DNA of 34,499 nt. Source: Candidatus Gastranaerophilales bacterium. Its GTDB lineage: Bacteria > Cyanobacteriota > Vampirovibrionia > Gastranaerophilales > Gastranaerophilaceae. Positions 6,788 through 13,845 of the stretch are shown in pieces. Below the pieces are notes generated by a model. The model searched no databases, was not told the DNA's origin, and worked only from the letters and a program-made list of their open reading frames with translations. The stretch is from contig JAEEHV010000039.1 of assembly GCA_016280955.1 (NCBI GenBank), forward strand, positions 1 through 34,499, in the 5' to 3' direction. Every line of letters begins with the position of its first letter. Within the stretch, counting starts at the first letter, position 1. The translations under genes and the position numbers were made by a program.

Positions 6788-7852
6788 ATGATTAAGTATT
6801 ACGACAAGGAAAACAAATTTGTTGAGATTTTCAATCCGCAGACAGGCTTTTATCTGCGTAGCGGTATTCTTGACGAAAACGGCAAAGACACAGGCGTTGA
6901 CCCGTTTATGAGGAACTTTCCGCAACTTATTGATGTTGGCATTATGGAAAGATGTGTTTGCGCTCATAAATGCAAGGTAGATTGTTACCAAAAGGCGGTT
7001 TGCAGAACAGGCGAAAATATGTCTTTGGAAAATTACAAGAAAATTTTAGAACAATGCAAAGGCAAAACCTTTCAGTATGCCCTCGGCGGTGCTGGCGACC
7101 CTGATACTCACGAGAATTTTGAGGAAATTCTCAAATTAAGCCGTGAGTATGGTATTGTTCCTAACTTTACCACATCAGGTATTACAATGACAGAGGAAAA
7201 GGCTAAACTTTGCAAGGAATATTGCGGCGCAGTTGCAGTAAGTTATCACGGTGAACCTTATACACAGAGAGCTATCGGAATGCTGATTGACGCTGGCGTT
7301 AAGACTAATATTCATTATGTTCTCGGTAAAAACTCTATCGACCACGCAATTAAAACGCTTAAAGACGGTGGATTTGGTGAGGATATCAACGCTGTAGTAT
7401 TTCTTCTTTACAAGCCTATCGGACTTGGCAAAATGGGAAACATCTTAACCGTTGACAATCCAAAGGTGAATGAATTTTTCAACGTCATTGACAACGGAAA
7501 TTTTCATCATAAGATTGGTTTTGATTCTTGTACTTGTGCAGGAATTGTCAACTACACAAAGCAAATCAATATGGATAGCATTGATTATTGCGAGGGCGGC
7601 AGATATTCAATGTATATTGACGCGCAGATGAACGCCATGCCGTGTTCTTTTGGTAATCAGAATCCGAAGTATTTTGTTAGTCTGAACGACCATACGATTG
7701 AAGAAGCGTGGAATAGCTCTGTTTTTGAGGAATTTAGAGATTCATTCCGCAATTCTTGTAAAGGTTGCAAAAATCGTTCTATGTGTGGCGGTGGTTGTCC
7801 TATTTGCCGTGATATTGTTCTTTGCAACAGAAAGGAAAAAGATTTAGTATGA
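6788..7852 (+). CDS. Radical SAM enzyme with SPASM-like C-terminal cysteine cluster, probable maturase of the TNSSSSSF proteins
   Basis: A 354-residue protein with a strong AAGGAG site. Cysteines 56, 58, 62, 66 and 72 lie in ERCVCAHKCKVDCYQKAVC; C58-x3-C62-x3-C66 probably supplies the Fe-S cluster that cleaves S-adenosylmethionine, with spacing unlike the usual C-x3-C-x2-C. Downstream come the radical SAM barrel elements ALGGAGDPD, FTTSGI, VAVSYHG and NIHYVLG. The C-terminus has Cys 324, 327, 333, 337, 340 and 346 (CKGCKNRSMCGGGCPIC), typical of SPASM or related domains that bind auxiliary Fe-S clusters in peptide-modifying enzymes. I recall this subfamily from Firmicutes and their phages as unnamed. 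Ten proteins with one shared N-terminus follow it, so a post-translational modification of those is the natural inference. Confidence 0.87.
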   Translation: MIKYYDKENKFVEIFNPQTGFYLRSGILDENGKDTGVDPFMRNFPQLIDVGIMERCVCAHKCKVDCYQKAVCRTGENMSLENYKKILEQCKGKTFQYALGGAGDPDTHENFEEILKLSREYGIVPNFTTSGITMTEEKAKLCKEYCGAVAVSYHGEPYTQRAIGMLIDAGVKTNIHYVLGKNSIDHAIKTLKDGGFGEDINAVVFLLYKPIGLGKMGNILTVDNPKVNEFFNVIDNGNFHHKIGFDSCTCAGIVNYTKQINMDSIDYCEGGRYSMYIDAQMNAMPCSFGNQNPKYFVSLNDHTIEEAWNSSVFEEFRDSFRNSCKGCKNRSMCGGGCPICRDIVLCNRKEKDLV

Positions 7853-8322
7853 GCGAATTTAATGTAAATGAGTATCTACAGACTTATGTTTCTTCCACTC
7901 CGCAGGAAATGAAAAGCAATACAATGGTTTTGTTCTTTGCTTTTCGTGACGGTGAAGGAATCAAAGAAACGGTATTAAAGAATTTTCATAAAGATATTTA
8001 CACCGACAAGGTTTTTGAAAATGTTGTTTCTGTAATCTCGGAAGGCAAACATCACTGTGAAGCTGAAACTATCGACGGCTCTATTTACAAATTTCTAAAA
8101 AAATCTTGGGAATTTTGTCTGGAATCTGATGATATTGTTAAGAGGCTTGTTAATGTTGAAGCCAATTTCATCAAAAAAGAAAACTATACGAACTTTTATA
8201 TTGTTAAATACAAGGTGACAAATGACGAAATGAATAAGGTTGTTTTGGATATTCTTATGGATTTAGATTGTTGCTTACTTGGCGGTTATGTGCTTAAATC
8301 TGCGGAGAGGACTGTGCTATGA
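7849..8322 (+). CDS. Hypothetical partner between the radical SAM gene and the array, 157 aa
   Basis: Starts at the ATG at 7849, overlapping the radical SAM stop by four bases (ATGA), and overlaps the first array gene the same way at its end, so the three are coupled. It lacks the TNSSSSSF N-terminus. The protein is soluble, with an N-terminal FNVNEYLQTYVSSTPQEM helix, a central beta region and several cysteines (for example WEFCLE and LDCCLLGG). The tight coupling suggests a role with the enzyme, such as substrate presentation or regulation. No domain is recognised, and this role is inference only. Confidence 0.6.
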   Translation: MSEFNVNEYLQTYVSSTPQEMKSNTMVLFFAFRDGEGIKETVLKNFHKDIYTDKVFENVVSVISEGKHHCEAETIDGSIYKFLKKSWEFCLESDDIVKRLVNVEANFIKKENYTNFYIVKYKVTNDEMNKVVLDILMDLDCCLLGGYVLKSAERTVL

Positions 8323-8783
8323 AAATCAGAACAGACTTTGTAACCAATTCAAGCAGTAGCAGTTTTATTTGTGAAATCTGCAAGTACGAAACAAGCGGTT
8401 ATGATATGTCATTATCTGAAGCAGGAATGGTTTGTTGCGAAAACGGTCATATATTCTGCGAAGAACATTTATTATTGCCGAGCAGAGATGAACTAATTAA
8501 AAGAGCTAAAAAGCGTAATAAAATTGACAATTCACACGTTAGGTTTTTGAGTGATTTGGATATTCTTTATACGTGGATTATTGAAAATGGAAGTCATTAT
8601 GATATTCCGCAAGAATATTGTCCAATTTGCCAAATGACCTGTTGCACCGAAACTGATATGTTAAAATATTTGCTAAAAGAAGCTCATTTAGATGAAGAAG
8701 CAATTTTGAAAACTTGGAAGAAACGCTTTGGAAATTATGATAAACTAAAGGAATATTTATTGGAGAAGAAAGATGAAAGTTAG
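8319..8783 (+). CDS. TNSSSSSF array member 1, zinc-finger-like body
   Basis: Begins MKIRTDFVTNSSSSSF, the shared tag. The body carries clustered metal-ligand residues: Cys18-x2-Cys21, Cys39-Cys40, His44, Cys47 and His50, then Cys101-x2-Cys104 (YCPIC) and a Cys pair shortly after, suggesting two zinc-binding knuckles. A basic helical tail follows (ILKTWKKRFGNYDKLKEYL). It may bind nucleic acid or protein. The ATG overlaps the upstream stop (ATGA) and its own end overlaps member 2 by eleven bases. It is the only member with such a cysteine-rich body. Confidence 0.8.
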   Translation: MKIRTDFVTNSSSSSFICEICKYETSGYDMSLSEAGMVCCENGHIFCEEHLLLPSRDELIKRAKKRNKIDNSHVRFLSDLDILYTWIIENGSHYDIPQEYCPICQMTCCTETDMLKYLLKEAHLDEEAILKTWKKRFGNYDKLKEYLLEKKDES

Positions 8784-9288
8784 AACTGATTTTGTAACAA
8801 ATTCAAGCAGTAGTAGTTTTATTCTTGCATTTAATTCTAATGATGATATAGACAAGATAATTCAAGATAGCGTTGAATGTTATAGTCTTTTAGATTCAGT
8901 TAGAGAATACAAAAAGTACAAACAAGCTATAATTGACTTGCTAAAATCAAGTTTAAGGACACAAGTTGATGTTAGTAAAATAGAAGATATTGTAAGAGAA
9001 GAATATCATTTTATTGCTGAATATACTGTTATGGATAAATACGAAAGAGCGAACCGATACGAAGATAATGTGTATACTAAATCTTGGAATTACGCAAAAT
9101 CAGAGCAAGGGCAAAAAGAGATTGAAAATCTTATACAAAAAGCTATCCAAAGAGTAAAAGACGCAATAACAGACAAAGATTTAGTTTATCTTGTGTCTTT
9201 TAGTGATGATGATATTATCGGTCAGCAGTTGGAACATTATATTTTGCCTCATTGTGAATTTACAAAAGGTGTTTATAGCCACCATTAA
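8773..9288 (+). CDS. TNSSSSSF array member 2
   Basis: Begins MKVRTDFVTNSSSSSF followed by ILAFNSNDD. The 171-residue body is soluble, charged and mainly helical, and ends YILPHCEFTKGVYSHH. Member 3 ends with a similar TRYSHH, and the segment before it is also related (SFSDDDIIGQQLEHY in this protein, SIADDTEVESFLEHD in member 3), so these two are sisters. The gene starts inside the end of member 1, with GGAGAAG as ribosome site. No enzymatic motif is seen. Confidence 0.8.
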   Translation: MKVRTDFVTNSSSSSFILAFNSNDDIDKIIQDSVECYSLLDSVREYKKYKQAIIDLLKSSLRTQVDVSKIEDIVREEYHFIAEYTVMDKYERANRYEDNVYTKSWNYAKSEQGQKEIENLIQKAIQRVKDAITDKDLVYLVSFSDDDIIGQQLEHYILPHCEFTKGVYSHH

Positions 9289-9297
9289 GGAGAGAAT

Positions 9298-9672
9298 ATG
9301 AAAGTTAGGACAGACTTTGTAACCAACAGCAGTTCAAGTAGCTTTATCATTGGTTACAATTCAAGTGAATATGATAATGCTTTTGATGTAATCAGAGGAA
9401 ACATTGACGATTATTTCACCGATAAATTAGTAGATGATTTGCTTGAATATGCTCACGGCGTTGTTGATGTAGATGACGTTGGCAAAATTATTGAAAGTGA
9501 TAGAGCGCATATTAATAAAGAAGTAAACCGTATAAAGGATATTGCTAAAGAAAAGGGATTTGATAAACTTTTCAAAATTAGTATTGCAGATGATACAGAA
9601 GTTGAATCCTTTTTAGAGCACGATTATTTCCCTTATTTGGATTGTACTGTAACACGTTATAGTCATCATTAA
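9298..9672 (+). CDS. TNSSSSSF array member 3
   Basis: Begins MKVRTDFVTNSSSSSF then IIGYNSSEYDNAFDVI. The 124-residue body is acidic and helical and closely parallels member 2 at its C-terminus, ending TVTRYSHH. AAGGAGAG precedes the ATG. The serine codons are AGC-AGT-TCA-AGT-AGC, different in order from member 2, although the proteins are related. Function unknown; likely a substrate of the operon's radical SAM enzyme. Confidence 0.8.
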   Translation: MKVRTDFVTNSSSSSFIIGYNSSEYDNAFDVIRGNIDDYFTDKLVDDLLEYAHGVVDVDDVGKIIESDRAHINKEVNRIKDIAKEKGFDKLFKISIADDTEVESFLEHDYFPYLDCTVTRYSHH

Positions 9673-9681
9673 GGAGTAATT

Positions 9682-9846
9682 ATGCTTTGGTTTGGTGAAA
9701 GAAAAGAGTTAGAAAACAAATACTATGAATGGGTTGAAAAGGAATCAGTAAACGATTGTCCGTTCAATGTGATTTGTTTCTTGCAAATTAACAGTTTAAT
9801 TGACGTTGAAAAGGCTCGGAAGTTTATCAGAGGTGATAGCAAATGA
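9682..9846 (+). CDS. Small protein between array members, 54 aa
   Basis: An ATG at 9682 with AAGGAGTAATT upstream opens a 54-codon frame that ends TGA at 9844-9846, overlapping member 4 by four bases. It begins MLWFGERKELENKYYEWVEK and ends LIDVEKARKFIRGDSK. It has no TNSSSSSF tag. The DCPFNVICFLQINSLIDVEK region is a pattern I recall from small proteins in related phages. The good ribosome site and coupled overlap support it as a real gene. Confidence 0.6.
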   Translation: MLWFGERKELENKYYEWVEKESVNDCPFNVICFLQINSLIDVEKARKFIRGDSK

Positions 9847-10256
9847 AATTTCGCAGCGATTTTGTAACAAATAGTTCATCATCAAGTTTTGTAGTTGATA
9901 AACGCGGTATATCAGCAACACAATTAAGGGCTATTGAGAATCATATTGAGGTTGGAAAGAAACTTGACAGACTTGGTTATGGCGATTTTGGTTCTTATGA
10001 TAAGACAGATGAATGGTATGTGCGTGACGGCGAAAACAATTCAGTTATATTAAGCACATATATGGATAACTTTAATATGTATAGTTTTCTAAAAGCTATT
10101 GGCGTATCTGAAAATAACATTTACAATTCCGCTGATGAAATCACATATAGACAAACGGAAATGAATGATAGTCTTTTAGGTGACATATTAACCGATTTAG
10201 AAGATGAAGATTCCGAGCCTGATGATTCAAGAAATAATGAATGGTGGGGATTTTAA
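9843..10256 (+). CDS. TNSSSSSF array member 4
   Basis: Begins MKFRSDFVTNSSSSSF followed by VVDKRGISATQLRAIENHIE. The 137-residue body is acidic, with a very acidic C-terminal stretch (TDLEDEDSEPDDS) and the end NNEWWGF. Serine codons are AGT-TCA-TCA-TCA-AGT. The start overlaps the small upstream gene (ATGA), and its stop overlaps the next start (TAATG). The KRG-IS-x-x-Q-x-x-x-IENH region resembles a stretch in member 9 (DIDAEKVKYIENHF), hinting at a common ancestor for parts of the bodies. Confidence 0.78.
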   Translation: MKFRSDFVTNSSSSSFVVDKRGISATQLRAIENHIEVGKKLDRLGYGDFGSYDKTDEWYVRDGENNSVILSTYMDNFNMYSFLKAIGVSENNIYNSADEITYRQTEMNDSLLGDILTDLEDEDSEPDDSRNNEWWGF

Positions 10257-10633
10257 TGAAAATTCGTTGTGATTTTGTGACTAATAGTAGTTCAAGTTCT
10301 TATATTATTGCAAGACGAAAAGATTTCAAGCGAGATGATATATTACAGTTTTTGAAGGAAAATTCTGATTGGTATGAAAAGATTATAGCAGACAGGTTGA
10401 AATGTTGGAGCTATTATTATAAGAGCCGTGAAGATGTTGTGGCTGAAATCGGTGATAAAGAATCTTGCATTGAGAATGTCGCAACAGATATTATTAGTTT
10501 GGGCGATATGGAAATAGGTGATTATCTGGTTTCTACCATTAGAGTTTGTTCGGAAGATATTGATTTGTTTGGCGAGTTTATTGAATATGCTCCAACAAAT
10601 GATAACTTCAAGAAGAAATGCGTAGGTGACTAA
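10256..10633 (+). CDS. TNSSSSSF array member 5
   Basis: Begins MKIRCDFVTNSSSSSY from the ATG at 10256, which overlaps the preceding stop by one base. An upstream in-frame start at 10241 lies inside the previous gene and would bury the tag, so it is rejected. This member has Cys at position 5 and Tyr instead of Phe after the serines. The 125-residue body has RRKDFKRDDILQFL and an acidic, aromatic remainder. Function unknown. Confidence 0.78.
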   Translation: MKIRCDFVTNSSSSSYIIARRKDFKRDDILQFLKENSDWYEKIIADRLKCWSYYYKSREDVVAEIGDKESCIENVATDIISLGDMEIGDYLVSTIRVCSEDIDLFGEFIEYAPTNDNFKKKCVGD

Positions 10634-10638
10634 TAAAT

Positions 10639-10830
10639 ATGAAAATGGTTCAAGTTGAGTGTATATATGCAGGAACAGATATTGAATTACAAAAAAGAAT
10701 AAATAATCTTTGTGAAACGCTTGCTATTAATGGTGATGATGTTATCAATGTTTCTTATGCAATACATTCAGGTAGAGTATTTCCTATGTACGCTATGGTT
10801 GTATATAAAACAGATAGAGGTGAATTATGA
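10639..10830 (+). CDS. Cse60-like small protein
   Basis: A 63-residue protein (MKMVQVECIYAGTDIELQKR..., ending YAMVVYKTDRGEL). The pattern of VQV-x-x-x at the start, a central helix with IN-x-L, VI-(D/N)-V-x-(Y/F)-S and a final (A/T)-MI-VYK resembles the Cse60 family of small sporulation-associated proteins. A paralogue lies at 20602-20799. In Bacillus Cse60 is sigma-E controlled with unclear function; here it is a phage gene. It lacks the TNSSSSSF tag and sits inside the array, overlapping member 6 by four bases. Confidence 0.6.
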   Translation: MKMVQVECIYAGTDIELQKRINNLCETLAINGDDVINVSYAIHSGRVFPMYAMVVYKTDRGEL

Positions 10831-11249
10831 AATTAAGAAATGATTTCGTAACTAATAGTTCAAGTAGTAGTTTCGTAGTTGCATACCGTGATTTTAACGA
10901 ACAAGAGTGTAAAAATGATTGGGTTCTTGACGCATATAAAACGATTATTAACGGAATCCTTGACATTAGCGGTAATGATGATTATTCTGATACCGAAAAG
11001 GCTATAAAGATTTCAACCAAAGAAGAGTTTGATAATCATTTGCTCGAATATTTCTATACCGATAATATTGAAGAATTATTTGAAGATGAAGAATATAGTC
11101 GTGAAAAGTATAATGAGGTTCTTGATTACTTAAACAAAGGGTTTTCAATATTTGTAAAACGCATTGATTATAGTGATGAAATACTTGAAAAACTATTTAA
11201 GATAATCGCACATTCCAATGATAATTTTGTTATTTTAGAGGACGAATAA
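10827..11249 (+). CDS. TNSSSSSF array member 6
   Basis: Begins MKLRNDFVTNSSSSSF then VVAYRDFNEQE. The 140-residue acidic body ends with RIDYSDEILEKLFKII and NDNFVILEDE. Member 8 has the matching SVDYSDDALEDMIREL and DDFILVKTEY, and both have a GN-x-x-(Y/F)-x-x-T-x-(A/P) region and a (G/C)-x-(S/T)-x-x-x-K-x-x-DYSD arrangement, so these two are paralogues over their full length. The gene starts by ATGA overlap with the Cse60-like gene. Confidence 0.8.
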   Translation: MKLRNDFVTNSSSSSFVVAYRDFNEQECKNDWVLDAYKTIINGILDISGNDDYSDTEKAIKISTKEEFDNHLLEYFYTDNIEELFEDEEYSREKYNEVLDYLNKGFSIFVKRIDYSDEILEKLFKIIAHSNDNFVILEDE

Positions 11250-11250
11250 A

Positions 11251-11871
11251 ATGAAATTTAGAAACGATTTCGTGACAAATAGTAGCAGTTCATCTTATAT
11301 CATCAGCAAGGAAACTGGTGGACTTCAAACTAAAGAGCAAATCTATCAGTATATAAGAGATTTGTTTCTTGAATGGCAGCGGAAGAAAAAGCTGATATGT
11401 GAGTTTTACAATTTTGCTATTCCGTTGGAAAAGTTAAAGTGGAACGAAATGAAAGAAATCGAAAAGACCGTTGAGAATGTTTTTGGTTTCGATATTTGGG
11501 ATTCACACTGTTTTGATACTGATTGGGCTAAATGCTCAACGTATTTAGAGTTTGAAAACTATTGGAACAAAAAGACAGAAGGAAAGAAATATCCTGATTG
11601 GATTTTTAGAATAATAGACGCTGACGAGTTTAATAAATACGGTGTCCCTTCGTGGTATTTTCCTTGTTTGGAGGATAATTGGGAAGGACTTGATTGTGAA
11701 ACTTATTGCGATTATTATAACACAGATAAATGCGTTTCAGGGATTGCAAAAGAGCCTATAGAAAACATTTTGGGGAAATACTGTGTATACAGTGAAAGTG
11801 GCTATCTTCCGTTCTATGTTGTTGAAAAACTGTCGATAAAATGTAAATTCTATTGTCACCATATGGGTTAA
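11251..11871 (+). CDS. TNSSSSSF array member 7, longest body
   Basis: Begins MKFRNDFVTNSSSSSY, with Tyr after the serines as in member 5. At 206 residues it is the longest of the ten. The body is rich in Trp and Tyr (for example FLEWQRKKKLICEFYNF, YWNKKTEGKKYPDWIF) and has several cysteines near the C-terminus (CETYCDYYNTDKC). It ends KCKFYCHHMG, recalling the His-His ends of members 2 and 3. No family is recognised. The start is one base after the previous stop. Confidence 0.78.
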   Translation: MKFRNDFVTNSSSSSYIISKETGGLQTKEQIYQYIRDLFLEWQRKKKLICEFYNFAIPLEKLKWNEMKEIEKTVENVFGFDIWDSHCFDTDWAKCSTYLEFENYWNKKTEGKKYPDWIFRIIDADEFNKYGVPSWYFPCLEDNWEGLDCETYCDYYNTDKCVSGIAKEPIENILGKYCVYSESGYLPFYVVEKLSIKCKFYCHHMG

Positions 11872-11880
11872 AGGAGATTT

Positions 11881-12312
11881 ATGAAATTAAGAAGCGATTT
11901 TGTTACGAATAGTAGCAGTAGCAGTTTTATTGTCGGGTTTAAGTGTTATCCAGAGGACACTGACGATAAGTACAGCAAGTTCTTTTCAAAGATTATCAGT
12001 ATGATTTTAGATTCAGAGGGTAATTGTTTTAAAACATCACCCGCGAAAATCTATAACAATCTGCACGAGCTACGCAAGGGATTCTATAAAGACTATAAGA
12101 ATTGGTGCGGAAACGAACACGATAGTCTTGATGATATGCTTGCTAATAACGAGTGGATTAAAAAAGAATACGACGCTTGTGTAGAAACTTTGGAAAGAGG
12201 ATATTCAGTTGCTATTAAGTCTGTTGACTACAGCGACGACGCATTAGAAGATATGATTAGGGAATTACCGTATATTACCGACGATTTCATTCTTGTAAAG
12301 ACGGAGTATTGA
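11881..12312 (+). CDS. TNSSSSSF array member 8, paralogue of member 6
   Basis: Begins MKLRSDFVTNSSSSSF then IVGFKCYPEDTDDKY. The 143-residue body parallels member 6, with the conserved DYSDDALE near residue 120 and a final DDFILVKTEY. AAGGAG precedes the ATG by six bases. The serine codons are AGT-AGC-AGT-AGC-AGT, whereas member 6 uses AGT-TCA-AGT-AGT-AGT, so even close paralogues differ in the tag at the DNA level while the protein tag is unchanged. Confidence 0.8.
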   Translation: MKLRSDFVTNSSSSSFIVGFKCYPEDTDDKYSKFFSKIISMILDSEGNCFKTSPAKIYNNLHELRKGFYKDYKNWCGNEHDSLDDMLANNEWIKKEYDACVETLERGYSVAIKSVDYSDDALEDMIRELPYITDDFILVKTEY

Positions 12313-12313
12313 T

Positions 12314-12631
12314 ATGAAAGTAAGAACAGATTTTGTCACCAATTCAAGTAGCAGTAGCTTTGTTATTTGCAAGAAAGATATTGACGCAGAAAAAGTTAAA
12401 TACATAGAAAATCACTTTGTACACGTCACATCAGAGGAATTATTAAGAGATATTCAAGACTTCGATATTTATTATGCCGTATACTTCCTTGTTGACTATC
12501 AGCCAGAAGATGAATATATGCACATTTGGGTAAGGCGTGATGAAGCTATGGACGATGATAATATTGACGATGTATTATGGGATAATGACGTGTCAGACGA
12601 AGTAAGCCCTAAATTCTATTATCATTTTTGA
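12314..12631 (+). CDS. TNSSSSSF array member 9
   Basis: Begins MKVRTDFVTNSSSSSF then VICKKDIDAEKVKYIENHFV. At 105 residues it is the shortest member, so its body is about 85 residues. It is acidic and ends SPKFYYHF, another aromatic-His C-terminus. The start is one base after the previous stop, with GGAG upstream. Function unknown. Confidence 0.78.
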   Translation: MKVRTDFVTNSSSSSFVICKKDIDAEKVKYIENHFVHVTSEELLRDIQDFDIYYAVYFLVDYQPEDEYMHIWVRRDEAMDDDNIDDVLWDNDVSDEVSPKFYYHF

Positions 12632-12645
12632 TTGAGGTAAACATT

Positions 12646-13080
12646 ATGAAGATTAGAACAGATTTTGTAACCAACAGTTCATCATCAAGTTTCATTATAG
12701 TTACTAAAGTAAATGTTACAGATGAATTAAAAGAATATATGAAAACGGAATATGGCAAGTATGGAGAAAAGTTAATTACCACCATTCCACAAAAAGGTAC
12801 AGATATTATAAAAGGATTCGAGTATGATGAAACCGAGGGTATATATTTTGAGGAGGGTTTTGGTGTCATTGAAAATTTATGCGATATTTATTTTGGCGAA
12901 AGCGACGCAGCGGATATAATTAAAAAAATTGCCAAAGACCCCGAAGCGTGGTATCTCTTCTCACGTGTTTATACTCAAGATACAGAAGGTGGCGTTTATC
13001 CCGAAGATAATTTGTGGCTTCAATGCCATTTACCAAACGGTTATTCTGAAGAAGTCTATGAAACTTCCCCCGATTGGTAA
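12646..13080 (+). CDS. TNSSSSSF array member 10, last of the array
   Basis: Begins MKIRTDFVTNSSSSSF from the ATG at 12646, which has GAGG ten bases upstream. A TTG at 12628 would overlap the previous gene and is rejected. The 144-residue body has a helical segment near 25-40, a glycine-rich aromatic stretch (EGIYFEEGFGVIENL) and a Trp-containing end (DNLWLQCHLPNGY, SPDW). Its stop is followed directly by the promoter of the tRNA region, so it is the end of the operon. Confidence 0.78.
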   Translation: MKIRTDFVTNSSSSSFIIVTKVNVTDELKEYMKTEYGKYGEKLITTIPQKGTDIIKGFEYDETEGIYFEEGFGVIENLCDIYFGESDAADIIKKIAKDPEAWYLFSRVYTQDTEGGVYPEDNLWLQCHLPNGYSEEVYETSPDW

Positions 13081-13090
13081 ATAAAAATAA

Positions 13091-13142
13091 TTAGAAATTT
13101 ATTAGAATTTGTATTGACATTCTTAATTGTATGTGCTATAAT
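13091..13142 (+). promoter_or_regulatory. Promoter of the tRNA region with upstream direct-repeat box
   Basis: TTGACA (13114-13119), 17-bp spacer, TATAAT (13137-13142), with TGC as extended -10. Upstream is TTAGAAATTTATTAGAATTT (13091-13110), two TTAGAA half-sites 11 bp apart. Both promoter hexamers are exact consensus. It directs transcription toward the structured leader and tRNA-Gln. Confidence 0.85.
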
Positions 13143-13161
13143 ATAAGAGTAGTCAAGAGAA

Positions 13162-13216
13162 CACCGATTAAGAGTCGGTGATTTTCAAAAAGATTTAGAA
13201 ACTTGTTAGACTTTTG
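13162..13216 (+). promoter_or_regulatory. Leader hairpin followed by a second TTAGAA box
   Basis: CACCGA (13162-13167) pairs with TCGGTG (13175-13180) around a seven-base loop, followed by ATTTTCAAA. At 13194-13216 the sequence TTTAGAAACTTGTTAGACTT repeats the box found before the promoter. The same order (promoter, hairpin, TTCAAA, box) occurs at 16656-16768. The hairpin may be an attenuator or a pause site. Confidence 0.5.
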
Positions 13217-13221
13217 TTTTT

Positions 13222-13530
13222 AGTTGAGTGGTGAGTATAGAGCCATAAGAAGTGTGCCGCGACGTACAACCGTTAGCTGAATCCGTACAAATTCGCTATC
13301 GGGCGGCAGAGATTAGAAGTCTGGTGTAGTCTTGGTATTAGCATAGCTGGTGAAGGCAGAATGTGGGTTCTATTCCTGCGGGCTTCGACCGAGAAGAAAA
13401 TCTCTTAAAAGCACAGATTATGAAAAAGTAGTGACAGGAAAATGAGATTAGAAGAAAACCGTTGATGATATTACGCGCGGGTTGAATCAACCTCTACTCC
13501 CATAGGTGTAAGTCCTATGGCTCAATTAAA
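13222..13530 (+). ncRNA. Structured 300-nt interval of unknown function, with tRNA-like segments
   Basis: No gene is supported here. TTGAGT (13222-13227) can pair with GCTCAA near 13520, bringing the ends of the interval together. TGCCGC near 13255 can pair with GCGGCA near 13303. CCATAGG (13500-13506) and CCTATGG (13514-13520) form a 7-bp stem with a seven-base loop TGTAAGT that looks like a T-arm. The interval follows the promoter at 13114 directly. It could be a structured phage RNA or a set of decayed tRNAs; I cannot match it to a named RNA. Confidence 0.35.
13316..13387 (+). pseudogene. Degenerate tRNA-like sequence, possibly tRNA-Phe (GAA)
   Basis: GAAGTCT (13316-13322) pairs with GGGCTTC (13380-13386) including G-U pairs. 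A good T-arm, GTGGG-TTCTATT-CCTGC, lies at 13363-13379. The D-arm is weak and the anticodon arm is shortened, with only CTG/CAG pairing around GTGAAGG. If read as an anticodon loop this would be GAA. No CCA is encoded. The missing anticodon-arm and variable-loop bases suggest a decayed or non-standard tRNA. Confidence 0.3.
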
Positions 13531-13535
13531 TATAT

Positions 13536-13611
13536 TGGGATGTAGCCAAGCGGTTAAGGCAACGGTCTTTGACACCGTGATTCATAGGTTCAATCCCTAT
13601 CATCCCAGCCA
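13536..13611 (+). tRNA. tRNA-Gln (TTG)
   Basis: Acceptor TGGGATG (13536-13542) pairs with CATCCCA (13601-13607), followed by discriminator G and an encoded CCA. The anticodon loop CTTTGAC gives anticodon TTG. The D-arm AGCCAAGCGGTTAAGGC and T-arm ATAGG-TTCAATC-CCTAT are canonical. Confidence 0.92.
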
Positions 13612-13845
13612 GACGGGTCAAACTGCCCGTAGCCAAAAAGAGTTTGGGTTTGCGGTTTGTTTTAGAGAAATCGTGGTTTTACCATTTTTACCAATATAGC
13701 TATTGCAAAAAAGGCGTTTGACAAGCGGTGGAATTATACCACAACATTTAAGATTTCGTGTGGCAACGGATATTAAAAAATGTAAGAGTTATGTTGGCAA
13801 CATTTTGTTTGGATTTTCGCGGAATCACAAACAATAATAGCCGAA

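Noticed and set aside
8319-12693. Serine tracts as simple low-complexity or DNA repeats
   Set aside because: Codons alternate between AGY and TCN with no DNA periodicity, and the flanking DFVTN residues are also conserved.
13222-13530. tmRNA or RNase P RNA
   Set aside because: End pairing and a T-arm-like hairpin are suggestive, but no tag-peptide frame, Ala-type acceptor or RNase P core could be found.
13517-13699. 60-codon + strand frame over tRNA-Gln
   Set aside because: It reads through the tRNA gene and has no ribosome site; composition is not protein-like.
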